DNA of 52,804 nt, taken from contig JANLFX010000013.1 in the NCBI GenBank assembly GCA_024653325.1, positions 1-52,804 of the forward strand. Reading direction: 5' to 3'. Below the pieces are notes generated by a model, which did not search any database, was not told where the DNA came from, and was given only the letters and a program-made list of their open reading frames with translations. The stretch comes from Anaerolineae bacterium. GTDB lineage: Bacteria; Chloroflexota; Anaerolineae; JACIWR01. Positions 38,452-46,387 of the stretch are shown here, in pieces. Made by a program: the position numbers and the translations under genes. The number at the start of each line of letters is the position of its first letter. The stretch's first letter is position 1.

Positions 38452-38853
38452 TCAGCCCTCGTTCTGTTCCTGCGGCTGGCTCTCGGTCAAGGCCCGGCGA
38501 ATTGTGGCCAGGAGATCGCGCACCACGAAGGGTTTGACCACGTAGTCGTAGAATTGCCCCTTGTGCTCGAGGACGCTCTGGATGTTTTCCCGCTGCTCGC
38601 GGGCGGTGAGCATGATCACCGGCAGGTCACGGAAGGCGTTGTCAGACCTAATTTCATCCAGCACTTCCCAGCCGTCCATTTCGACCATCATGATGTCCAG
38701 CAGGACCAGGTCTACCTGGTTTGTGCGCAATATCTGTAGTCCTGTGGGGCCATCGTAGGCGGACAGCACCTCGTAGCCGGCCCCTTCCAGCATGAGACGG
38801 CCCAGAGCAACCATGCCCTTGTCGTCCTCGATCATCAAAATGCGTTTGGTCAT
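38452..38853 (-). CDS. Response regulator receiver-domain protein
   Basis: MTKRILMIEDDKGMVALGRLMLEGAG...VDLVLLDIMMVEMDGWEVLDEIR...VIMLTAR...DYVVKPF. Confidence 0.92.
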   Translation of the reverse strand: MTKRILMIEDDKGMVALGRLMLEGAGYEVLSAYDGPTGLQILRTNQVDLVLLDIMMVEMDGWEVLDEIRSDNAFRDLPVIMLTAREQRENIQSVLEHKGQFYDYVVKPFVVRDLLATIRRALTESQPQEQNEG

Positions 38854-38890
38854 CTCGCCCTCCTGTTGGAAGTCGGGTTGGCAACCCGGC

Positions 38891-40363
38891 CTACGGCGCG
38901 TAGCGGAAGGGATGTCTTGCGGATTCTTTCTCGTTGAGCAGCTCGTCAAGCTGCGGTCGGTTCTCCAGGGCCTTGCGGATGGCCGCACGCATGGCCTTGT
39001 AATTGTTGAAGGCGATGCGTGTGCGAATGGCCGCTGCCGGGTGAACGAAGACATTGGCGATCATACACAAATCGTCCAGCGCGTCTTGGGGAAGCACTCC
39101 GGCGGCGATTTCGTGTTCGATGGCCAGGTTCACACCGCGGGCGGCCTCCTCGTAAACGTGCTGGCGCTGCTTCTGAGTGCGCACTGTGACCGTGGGCACC
39201 AGCAGGGTGCGGGGTCGCTCGCAGATGACGCGCAACTCATGGCCGGGGCGTGGTTCGGTCAGCGCACGCTCTAAGGCCCGTCCCACGGGGCCGTCTTTGA
39301 GGCCCAGCAGCAGGTCAATGTGGGCAATCTCCTGGAATGGCGGGCCGGCGAAGCCCTCACCCACCTTCATGGTGAAATCCGCGAAGCGGGCCGGGGTGCG
39401 GGGAATGGCCGGAAAATCGCTGGTGTACACCTGCCCGTTTATCTCGAACTCACGACGCACGCGGGGGATCTTGCCCAGGTCCTCCAGTTGGATGCGCAGC
39501 TCCTCGCGGTCCTCGCGGCGGAAGGCGCCGCCGGGCATGATGGGATGGCGCGAATTGCTCATCACCAGGCCCATCATTTGCAGGCCCTCTTTGATGGCCT
39601 GCGTCGGCCCATTGCGGGAAAGGATGCGCACCAGTTTTTGAATCCTGGCCTGCCACATCTGCGCTGTGGCCAGATCGCCCCGCTGAACGGCGGCATAGAT
39701 TTCCTGGTAGATGTCGGGAATGAGATTGCCCCCGGCCAGGATGGCCCCGTCGGCGCCGGCGGCCAGGGCCGCACATAGCATCTCGTCGTGGCCGACGAAG
39801 ATGCCCACCACGCCTTTCACTTTCTCGAACAGGGCTTCCATGAAGGGCATATCGCCGCTGGTATCCTTGATGCCCACCACGTTCTCGAAGTCCCTGGCCA
39901 TGCCCTCCGCCGTCCACCACCGGTAATGAGTGCCCGCGCACTGGGGAATGTTGTACAGGATGAGCGGGATGCCCACCTCGTTGAGCGCCTCGTAGTGCTC
40001 GTATACCTCGTTGAAGGTGGGTTTGAGATAGTACGGGGCGGCGACCAGGGCCGCCGTCGCTCCGGCGTCGCGCGCCCAGGTGGTGAGAGCCACCGTCTCG
40101 CGGGTGCTGGGACAGGCCGTGCCGGCCACCACCGGTACCCGCCCGTTCACCTCATCCAGACAAATCTCGATCACCTGTTTGCGCTCATCCATGGAAAGAT
40201 ACGGGAACTCGCCCGTCGTCCCGCAGGGCACGACGCCGTTCACGTGAGGCAACACGTGGCGGATAAGGGCGCGAAAGGCTGCCTCGTCAACCTCATCCTG
40301 CGCAGTGAACGGCGTCACCAGCGCGGGAAAGATGCCTTTGAACCAGTTGGGTTTCTTGGTCAT
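38891..40363 (-). CDS. DapA-family (class I) aldolase/synthase with C-terminal Fae-like domain, copy 1
   Basis: N-terminal DapA motifs CGTTGEFPYLS, LYNIPQ, VGIKDTSGD; C-terminal MKVGEGFAGPPFQEIAHIDLLLGLKDGPVGRALERAL...VNLAIEHEIAAGVLPQDALDDLCMIANVFVHPAA...NNYKAMRAAIRKAL aligned by eye with Fae. Confidence 0.85.
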   Translation of the reverse strand: MTKKPNWFKGIFPALVTPFTAQDEVDEAAFRALIRHVLPHVNGVVPCGTTGEFPYLSMDERKQVIEICLDEVNGRVPVVAGTACPSTRETVALTTWARDAGATAALVAAPYYLKPTFNEVYEHYEALNEVGIPLILYNIPQCAGTHYRWWTAEGMARDFENVVGIKDTSGDMPFMEALFEKVKGVVGIFVGHDEMLCAALAAGADGAILAGGNLIPDIYQEIYAAVQRGDLATAQMWQARIQKLVRILSRNGPTQAIKEGLQMMGLVMSNSRHPIMPGGAFRREDREELRIQLEDLGKIPRVRREFEINGQVYTSDFPAIPRTPARFADFTMKVGEGFAGPPFQEIAHIDLLLGLKDGPVGRALERALTEPRPGHELRVICERPRTLLVPTVTVRTQKQRQHVYEEAARGVNLAIEHEIAAGVLPQDALDDLCMIANVFVHPAAAIRTRIAFNNYKAMRAAIRKALENRPQLDELLNEKESARHPFRYAP

Positions 40364-40485
40364 TGCATTCTCCTGCCATGAATTTGCCAGCTTCAGTACA
40401 TCACAATTCGTAGCGGCGGACAACCCTTTGGCGAAGCTCAGATCAGGCCCTGTCCGCCCACAAAAGTGGCCACAGCGGGCCGCCG

Positions 40486-41913
40486 CTACCCTTCACTGCC
40501 AAACGCTTGCCGGATAGCTTCACTCATTGCCTGACGGACGTTATGATACAGAGTGTGGCGGTCCAAAGCCCGCGGATGCACGCTGGCCAGCACGATCATC
40601 ACCTGGGTGTCCATCGCCGATGCGGGAATTACCCCGGCCTCCAGCGCGTCCACGATGGCCCGCGCCACGGCGGATTGGGTAGGGCCGTAGATCATGTTCG
40701 CCTGGCGCAGGTTCTTCTGCTCCAGCGTGGGCAGGATCAGCGTCGGCGGGCGGACGGTGAGGTTGGGCTCCAGGATCGTGGTCAGCGCCTCGCGGCGGTG
40801 CAACGGGTACGTGAGCTGATAGGCGTAAGCCTCACCCAGCGGCGAGTCCTTCGGCCCGGCGATGAGGTCGAGTTGCACGCATTCCGGCTCCTCGCCCGCC
40901 GCGCCCGTGCCCAGTCGCAGCTCTGCCTGGCGGATGATCTCCGGCGACAACTCTAAATCGCCAAACCGCTCCTCCAGGGGCCCGGTGGGAACCTGGAAAT
41001 CGGGATAGGAGTTTTGCACCTTGCCCAGCTTTTCCAGTTCCAGCTCGATCTCGGCCCGGTCCTCATGCAACAGGGCCCCGCCCACACTTTTCAGCGGCCG
41101 GCGGGGGCGACCGGTGTCCACGCCCATCATTTTCAGCGCCTGTTTGACGGCCACGCCGCCCCCGTAGCGACAGAAGATGCGCGACAGCTTCTGCACGCTG
41201 CGCTGCAACTGGCGGGCGCGGGGCAAATCACCAGCCTGAACCGCCGCAAAAACCTGCTGCCACACTTCCGGGTAGACCTGGGCACTGGCCAGAATCATGC
41301 CGCTGGCCCCGCCGGACAAGGCGTTCAGCACCACCTCGTCATGACCGACGAACACGTCAATGCGGTCGCCGCAGAACTCCAGCACTTCCATCATGTAAGG
41401 CAGGTCGCCGGAGCTATCCTTGAGGCCGACGATGTTGGGGATGTCGGCCAGGTCCTCGACGACGCGGCGCGGCAGGTAGGCATCCATCACCTGAGGGATG
41501 TTGTATAACAGGATAGGGATGTCCACTGCACGGGCGATTTCGTAGAAATGCTGGTACACGCCCTTATCCGATGGATGCAGGAAGTACGGGGTGACGATGA
41601 GACAGGCGGTAGCTCCTGCTTCTTTCGCGTCACGGGCCAGTTCAATGGCCTGTCGTGTGGACGGCGCACCTGCCCCGGCGATGACTGGCTTGCCGCTCGC
41701 TTCCTCGACGGCAATTTCTACCAGCCGTTTTTGTTCCTCCCTGGTCAGATACGGGAATTCGCCAGTAGTCCCGCAAGGTACCAGGCCATCTACGTGGGGC
41801 AATACATGCCGAATCAGGTGGCGGAAAGCCGCCTCGTCAACGTTCTCCTCCTTATCGAAAGGCGTCACCAAGGCGGGGAAGACGCCCTTCATCCACGGTA
41901 CTTTCACCGGCAT
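40486..41913 (-). CDS. DapA-family (class I) aldolase/synthase with divergent C-terminal Fae-like domain, copy 2
   Basis: CGTTGEFPYLT, LYNIPQ, VGLKDSSGD; C-terminal LRLGTGAAGEEPECVQLDLIAGPKDSPLGEAYAYQL...VARAIVDALEAGVIPASAMDTQVMIVLASVHP...HNVRQAMSEAIRQAF. Confidence 0.8.
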   Translation of the reverse strand: MPVKVPWMKGVFPALVTPFDKEENVDEAAFRHLIRHVLPHVDGLVPCGTTGEFPYLTREEQKRLVEIAVEEASGKPVIAGAGAPSTRQAIELARDAKEAGATACLIVTPYFLHPSDKGVYQHFYEIARAVDIPILLYNIPQVMDAYLPRRVVEDLADIPNIVGLKDSSGDLPYMMEVLEFCGDRIDVFVGHDEVVLNALSGGASGMILASAQVYPEVWQQVFAAVQAGDLPRARQLQRSVQKLSRIFCRYGGGVAVKQALKMMGVDTGRPRRPLKSVGGALLHEDRAEIELELEKLGKVQNSYPDFQVPTGPLEERFGDLELSPEIIRQAELRLGTGAAGEEPECVQLDLIAGPKDSPLGEAYAYQLTYPLHRREALTTILEPNLTVRPPTLILPTLEQKNLRQANMIYGPTQSAVARAIVDALEAGVIPASAMDTQVMIVLASVHPRALDRHTLYHNVRQAMSEAIRQAFGSEG

Positions 41914-42235
41914 ATTGTGGGGACCTCCTTGTTAGCTCCTGAAGGTGCGACGCACTTCCCAAAGTGCGTTGCACCTGACTGGTTGTACTCTGCCTCGGAT
42001 TCTCGCATAGCATACGCTCGCTGGTGCGGCCCTATGGTGAGAAAAACCACCGTCTTATCGGGCAAGCCCTCGCAAAAGCAATATTCGCACTGAGGTACAG
42101 TGCGGCATTCTTCGCAGATGACGAACACCAGGCGAAAATTGCGGTCAATACGCGCGCTGCGGCAACCGCGCAGATTGATCTGACCAGGTCTGTAACCAAG
42201 CCGCCCGGTATTGTGATAGGGGTTTCGAGAACGCG
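41904..42235 (-). pseudogene. Cys-rich RelE/ParE-like toxin remnant (N-terminus missing, C-terminus extended by a repeat)
   Basis: Minus-strand open frame RNPYHNTGRLGYRPGQINLRGCRSARIDRNFRLVFVICEECRTVPQCEYCFCEGLPDKTVVFLTIGPHQRAYAMRESEAEYNQ then repeat-encoded SGATHFGKCVAPSGANKE. Confidence 0.5.
41943..41976. repeat. Palindrome AGGTGCGACGCACTT...AAGTGCGTTGCACCT (family of 27801)
   Basis: 15-bp arms, one mismatch. Confidence 0.8.
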
Positions 42236-42283
42236 GTTTACCACTCTCAGGACACGGCTGCGTAGACCAGCGTAACGGGTAAG

Positions 42284-42444
42284 AGGCTGTCTAAAAATTC
42301 GGTTCGGCGACTAAAGTCACACCTGTAGGGCTTGCAGCCGAGCGTCCATCTGCATGGACGCGCTTCCGTCCGCGCAGGCGGACGGCCAGCCGGAGGCTCA
42401 CCAGGCGTGATCTCTAATCGCCAGCCTAATTTTCAGACATGCTC
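42284..42444. mobile_element. MITE-like 161-bp element with imperfect TIRs and candidate TAAG target duplication
   Basis: Left end AGGCTGTCTAAAAATTCGGTTCGGCGACTAAAG; right end reverse complement GAGCATGTCTGAAAATTAGGCTGGCGATTAGAG; internal hairpins GCGTCCAT-ATGGACGC and CCGTCCGC-GCGGACGG; TAAG at 42280-42283 and 42445-42448. Confidence 0.6.
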
Positions 42445-42473
42445 TAAGATTGCTGCTGAACAGAGAGGTATAC

Positions 42474-42716
42474 TCAGCGTGATAACTCATCCCCCCAGAC
42501 TTCCTCGTGGCTGAGCAAGTTGAGTTCTCCTCGCTCCTTCATCGCCCGAATCTCCAGCAGGTCTTGATACAATGGCGAGTCGTCGTCCAGATAGACCACG
42601 CCCTCCTCTTCCTCCCACGCGCGGGCCAGCTCCTCGCGCACTACCCGCCTGATCAAAGCTTCCAGCTCGGCCAGGCTCAGGCTGGCCACCGTCTTCTCGG
42701 TAACTGCTGCACTCAT
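42474..42716 (-). CDS. Putative antitoxin (small acidic protein)
   Basis: MSAAVTEKTVASLSLAELEALIRRVVREELARAWEEEEGVVYLDDDSPLYQDLLEIRAMKERGELNLLSHEEVWGDELSR. Confidence 0.6.
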   Translation of the reverse strand: MSAAVTEKTVASLSLAELEALIRRVVREELARAWEEEEGVVYLDDDSPLYQDLLEIRAMKERGELNLLSHEEVWGDELSR

Positions 42717-42741
42717 CTGCGTCCTCCCACCACATCCCCGC

Positions 42742-42775
42742 AGGTGCGACGCACTTTCGTAAAGGCGTCGCATCT
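42742..42775. repeat. Palindrome AGGTGCGACGCACTTT-CGT-AAAGGCGTCGCATCT (family of 27801)
   Basis: One bulge and one mismatch relative to perfect arms. Confidence 0.75.
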
Positions 42776-42780
42776 CTAAG

Positions 42781-43731
42781 CTACGGTTTCGGGATAGCCA
42801 GATCCGCCGGACCCAGTGCGGACATCCTCAGTTCGGGGTTGTTTTCCTGGATGATCTCGTGGATAATCTGGGCGTATTTGACCTTGGCGCGCCCCCATTC
42901 GGCCAGCATCGCCTCGCCAACCCACGGCTTGTAGAGAGCAGCACCGGTGGCCGCACAGGCCGGTCCAGGTTCGATCTTGAAGTAGCATGGCGCGCAAACG
43001 CGGGCCATTTCGGGGCCATCGTAGAAGCGAGTGTATCCGCCAAAACTTTCGGTGAGGAGAATGTGTAGGTCCAGGGGGATGTTCACCGCCTGACGGATGG
43101 CGGCTAATTGGGGCAGGGTAAGGTCGGCGACGGGGTTGAAAGTGCCTGCGCCCAGCATTTCCAGCACCTTGCCTCCAGCGGCATTGGCATGTCCGGCGTA
43201 GATAGAGACCTTGAAGGTCACGTCCTGGGGAATATCACCGTTCTTTTTCATCTCGTTGAGCAGCCAGAGCAGGCCCTCATCAATGACCAGGAAGCCCCTG
43301 AACCCGAGGTCAATGCAGGTCATAATGTCGGTGATCACCTGGCGCAATTGATCGGAACCCCGGAAACGCAGGCCCGAAAGACTGCCCTCCGGCGTAATGG
43401 GTTGCCGGCCAATATCCCAGGCGGCGCGCGGGCCTGGGGTGAGAATTACCTCCATTCTTGCCTCGGCCGCCATCTGGGCAAAATCGCGCAGTTCGGCCTT
43501 GTCCAAAAAGGTGGCGCCCATTACTACCGAAATCAAGCGGTGAATGGGAATCTTGCGCTTCTGCGATTCATCAATCACCGCCTCCAGCACTGCTGGCCGT
43601 TCTATACCCGAGATCTCCATCCGATAGTGAGCTCCGTCCGGGAAGCGCTTGCTGCTGCTTGGCAGATCGTAAGCATCACGGCCGGGGATGCCCACTTTCT
43701 CCATCGCCTTTGATACCTTGTTCATCTCCAT
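42781..43731 (-). CDS. Peptidase U32-like TIM-barrel protein
   Basis: LGFRGFLVIDEGLLWLLNEM, DVTFKVSIYAGHANAAG, PLDLHILLTESFGGYTRFYDGPEMARVCAPCYFKIEPGPACAATG. Confidence 0.65.
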   Translation of the reverse strand: MEMNKVSKAMEKVGIPGRDAYDLPSSSKRFPDGAHYRMEISGIERPAVLEAVIDESQKRKIPIHRLISVVMGATFLDKAELRDFAQMAAEARMEVILTPGPRAAWDIGRQPITPEGSLSGLRFRGSDQLRQVITDIMTCIDLGFRGFLVIDEGLLWLLNEMKKNGDIPQDVTFKVSIYAGHANAAGGKVLEMLGAGTFNPVADLTLPQLAAIRQAVNIPLDLHILLTESFGGYTRFYDGPEMARVCAPCYFKIEPGPACAATGAALYKPWVGEAMLAEWGRAKVKYAQIIHEIIQENNPELRMSALGPADLAIPKP

Positions 43732-43894
43732 TGATGTTCCTCCTGAATTTTCTCTGCAAGTGGATGTGCACTTACCGTTGAAAAAAGCCATTCAATATGC
43801 CTGCATTTTACCATCTTGTGAGCTTACAGTCAAGCGGATTAAAAACATCGGGTGTATTTTCACTTTGGGGGCGAGTTGCTGCTGTGCCCTGGCC

Positions 43895-44105
43895 GCGGAG
43901 ACCTCTCCCATCCCCCCAGAATATGGTAGGCGCGGTTTCTTACCGCGCAACCCCGGTCACGACAGTGGGCCTGCGCGGTGCTGGGGGCCGTCGGCCGCGC
44001 TATGGAAAGCGCGGCTACCCCAACTTCGCTCAGGGCGCAGCCCTTCGGCGGGCTCAGGACGCAGCAGCGGTCGGCCGCTACGGAACAAACCTGCCCCGAA
44101 ACTGA
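43895..44105. repeat. Composite of short palindromes (GCGCGGT-TTCTT-ACCGCGC; GCCGCGCT-AAGCGCGGC and others)
   Basis: Direct reading; no convincing CDS. Confidence 0.5.
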
Positions 44106-44241
44106 AACGCACCCAAAAACATCCGCCGGTTGCGCAATCTGCGGAAGGGTCTGCCTTTTTGCTGTTTAGCATGATTGTGATATACTTATAACCGAATTGA
44201 GAATGACCAACGTTCCTGAGGGAAACGGCGGAGGTGCAACG

Positions 44242-44787
44242 ATGAACTTTCTAGACGTGCTGTTGACCCTCGCTTTGATAGCTGGCGGGGCGTTAGGCCT
44301 TTTCCAAGGGGTCATCAAACAGGTGGTTGCTGTAGGCAGCTTGTATCTCGCCCTGGTCATAGGTACCATCTCTTACCGATTGGCCGGAGGATGGCTCAGT
44401 TCCACGTTCGGCTATGCTCGAGCAGCCAGCGATACTCTGGCTTTTATGGTGATCCTGGCTATTCTGTATGTCGGTCTTATGCTGGCTATCCTCGACTTAC
44501 TCAGGAGTTCCAAACAAGTGCTACCGGGCATGATGGACCGGCTAGGAGGGATGGTCCTCGGGTTCTTCAACCTCAGCATCTGGGTTGCCATCGTCCTCTC
44601 TCTGGTGAACTCCACCCTCGGTGTCCCGTGGTATGGCTATGATTCCATTCGTCAAGCCATCCTCCACCAGATTCAAACCTCGGCCTTGAGGCCGGCGTTC
44701 GGCTACCTGTTGCCCACCCTGCTTGTTACCGTGCGTCCCTTCCTGCCAGGTGGATTACCGCCGCTCTTCACCAGTCTACTTTACTGA
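44242..44787 (+). CDS. CvpA-family membrane protein
   Basis: MNFLDVLLTLALIAGGALGLFQGVIKQVVAVGSLYLALVIG; four TM. Confidence 0.8.
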   Translation: MNFLDVLLTLALIAGGALGLFQGVIKQVVAVGSLYLALVIGTISYRLAGGWLSSTFGYARAASDTLAFMVILAILYVGLMLAILDLLRSSKQVLPGMMDRLGGMVLGFFNLSIWVAIVLSLVNSTLGVPWYGYDSIRQAILHQIQTSALRPAFGYLLPTLLVTVRPFLPGGLPPLFTSLLY

Positions 44788-44917
44788 GTGTCTGGCTGAT
44801 ATTGAGCACAACTGGGCCTGGACGATGAGCGTCCAAGTCCCGGAGATAAGATTACAGGGGCTGGGGACCGGTGACCGGCTGCTGAAAGCCAGCAACCGGC
44901 AACTGATTCCAAAGTAG

Positions 44918-44947
44918 TTGACAAAAGGGTGGATAATGTGGTAAACT
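44918..44947 (+). promoter_or_regulatory. Sigma70-like promoter TTGACA-18-TAAACT
   Basis: Direct reading. Confidence 0.5.
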
Positions 44948-45011
44948 GTTTTCAGAACGATGGGCCAGACGATTCAGCGATTTGCTGACTCGCTTGAAAG
45001 GGGAGGGAGCG

Positions 45012-46346
45012 ATGAAACTCAGTGACTATGAACGTTCACCGATTACACGCGGAATGCACGGTTCACAATTTATCTACGACAAGCCTGGTACTGGTACTCT
45101 ACAAGAACTGGTTGCCGCTAAATTTGGCTGGTTCAAAATCCTGGATGACAGCGGGGGCAACAGTATTGATACCTGCCTCTGGTTACGGCAACACGACGTC
45201 ATGCCCATCGTCCGTTTCTACCGGCCTAATCCCAACCCCGGCAAACTGCCCGCCAACGCTTTGGACACCATCAGTCGCTATGTTGATCGGGGCATTACCC
45301 GTTGGTTTGAGGTGAACAATGAACCCAATATTGATGGGGAGTGGGCGCCGGAATATCGGGCTACTCTGGAGTACGGCAATGCCAGTATAGTCATGCCTAA
45401 CTGGCTGGAGGATGCTGAGGCTATCATAAAACGAGGGGGGTATCCGGGCTTTCCAGCCCTGGCCCATTGCGGGCGGAAGCCACGCGAGGGCAGTACCACC
45501 ACCTACGAGCGTTACTTCGAGTGGCTGGCCACCAATGCCTACGATCGGGCCAAGTACGTCTTCGAAAACGGGGCCTGGTTCGCCATGCACCCCTATGTCT
45601 TCAACCACGGGTACAAGGACAAAGACGGCGTGTGGCATTTCGAGTATCCCTATGACCCCATCTGCCAGGCTGATGATCCCGGGCGCACGGCTTTCGATGA
45701 CGACGTTGGCCTGGGATGCACAGAGGTACCAACCCAGTTGCTCAAGAAGTACTTTGGCCTGGGTCCGCTGCCGGTAATAGGCACAGAAGGAGCCTTCTGG
45801 GGCTGGGGTGACAACCGTTATCCCAAATACGAGGGTGCGGCGAAGGCCGAGGCCCACGTAGCCATGTTCGACTGGATGGCCACGCAGGGCCCGCCCTGCC
45901 TTTTTGGTCTGTGCCTTTGGGTACTCAACGAGTGGTTCAAACACGACAAGTACATCCATGATCGGTTCAAGCAGACTCAGCCAGCGCTCAAAGTGCTCCC
46001 GGTAGAAACGACTGTGACTCCCCCCCCGCCCACCCCTCCTGTCACCGGCTGGGAGAGCCACTATGTGCTCTTCCCTCAGGGCGCGGAATGGGCCTGGTAT
46101 GAGGCCGCCAGCCGCTATCTGACCACCTTCCGTGTGACCAACGGGCAGAGCGCCGATGATGCCGGTGTGGTACATGGCAACCTGGGCCACACCATCACCG
46201 TGATCAACCCCGACAGCAAATTGATGGACTACCTGGTCCAGTTTAACGCCAATCTCGATGTTATCCGTGCCGCCACGCCCGCCGAATTAAAGACCATCCT
46301 GGATGCCCGTGTGGCCCGCAATGACCGCTTTGGCAGAATCAAGTAG
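45012..46346 (+). CDS. Glycoside hydrolase-like TIM-barrel protein with Pro-rich linker and C-terminal domain
   Basis: RWFEVNNEPNIDGEW (acid/base-like NEP), PVIGTEGAFWGWGDNRYP; linker TVTPPPPTPPVTGW. Confidence 0.65.
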   Translation: MKLSDYERSPITRGMHGSQFIYDKPGTGTLQELVAAKFGWFKILDDSGGNSIDTCLWLRQHDVMPIVRFYRPNPNPGKLPANALDTISRYVDRGITRWFEVNNEPNIDGEWAPEYRATLEYGNASIVMPNWLEDAEAIIKRGGYPGFPALAHCGRKPREGSTTTYERYFEWLATNAYDRAKYVFENGAWFAMHPYVFNHGYKDKDGVWHFEYPYDPICQADDPGRTAFDDDVGLGCTEVPTQLLKKYFGLGPLPVIGTEGAFWGWGDNRYPKYEGAAKAEAHVAMFDWMATQGPPCLFGLCLWVLNEWFKHDKYIHDRFKQTQPALKVLPVETTVTPPPPTPPVTGWESHYVLFPQGAEWAWYEAASRYLTTFRVTNGQSADDAGVVHGNLGHTITVINPDSKLMDYLVQFNANLDVIRAATPAELKTILDARVARNDRFGRIK

Positions 46347-46387
46347 GCGCGCGGCTGTGCGCCCCTGCAGTTGAAACTGAGACTCAC

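Noticed and set aside
37525-38739. 404-aa plus-strand ORF opposite the AAA ATPase
   Set aside because: Composition and lack of family motifs indicate an antisense shadow ORF
45183-46190. 335-aa minus-strand ORF opposite the glycosidase-like gene
   Set aside because: Antisense shadow; no recognizable domain
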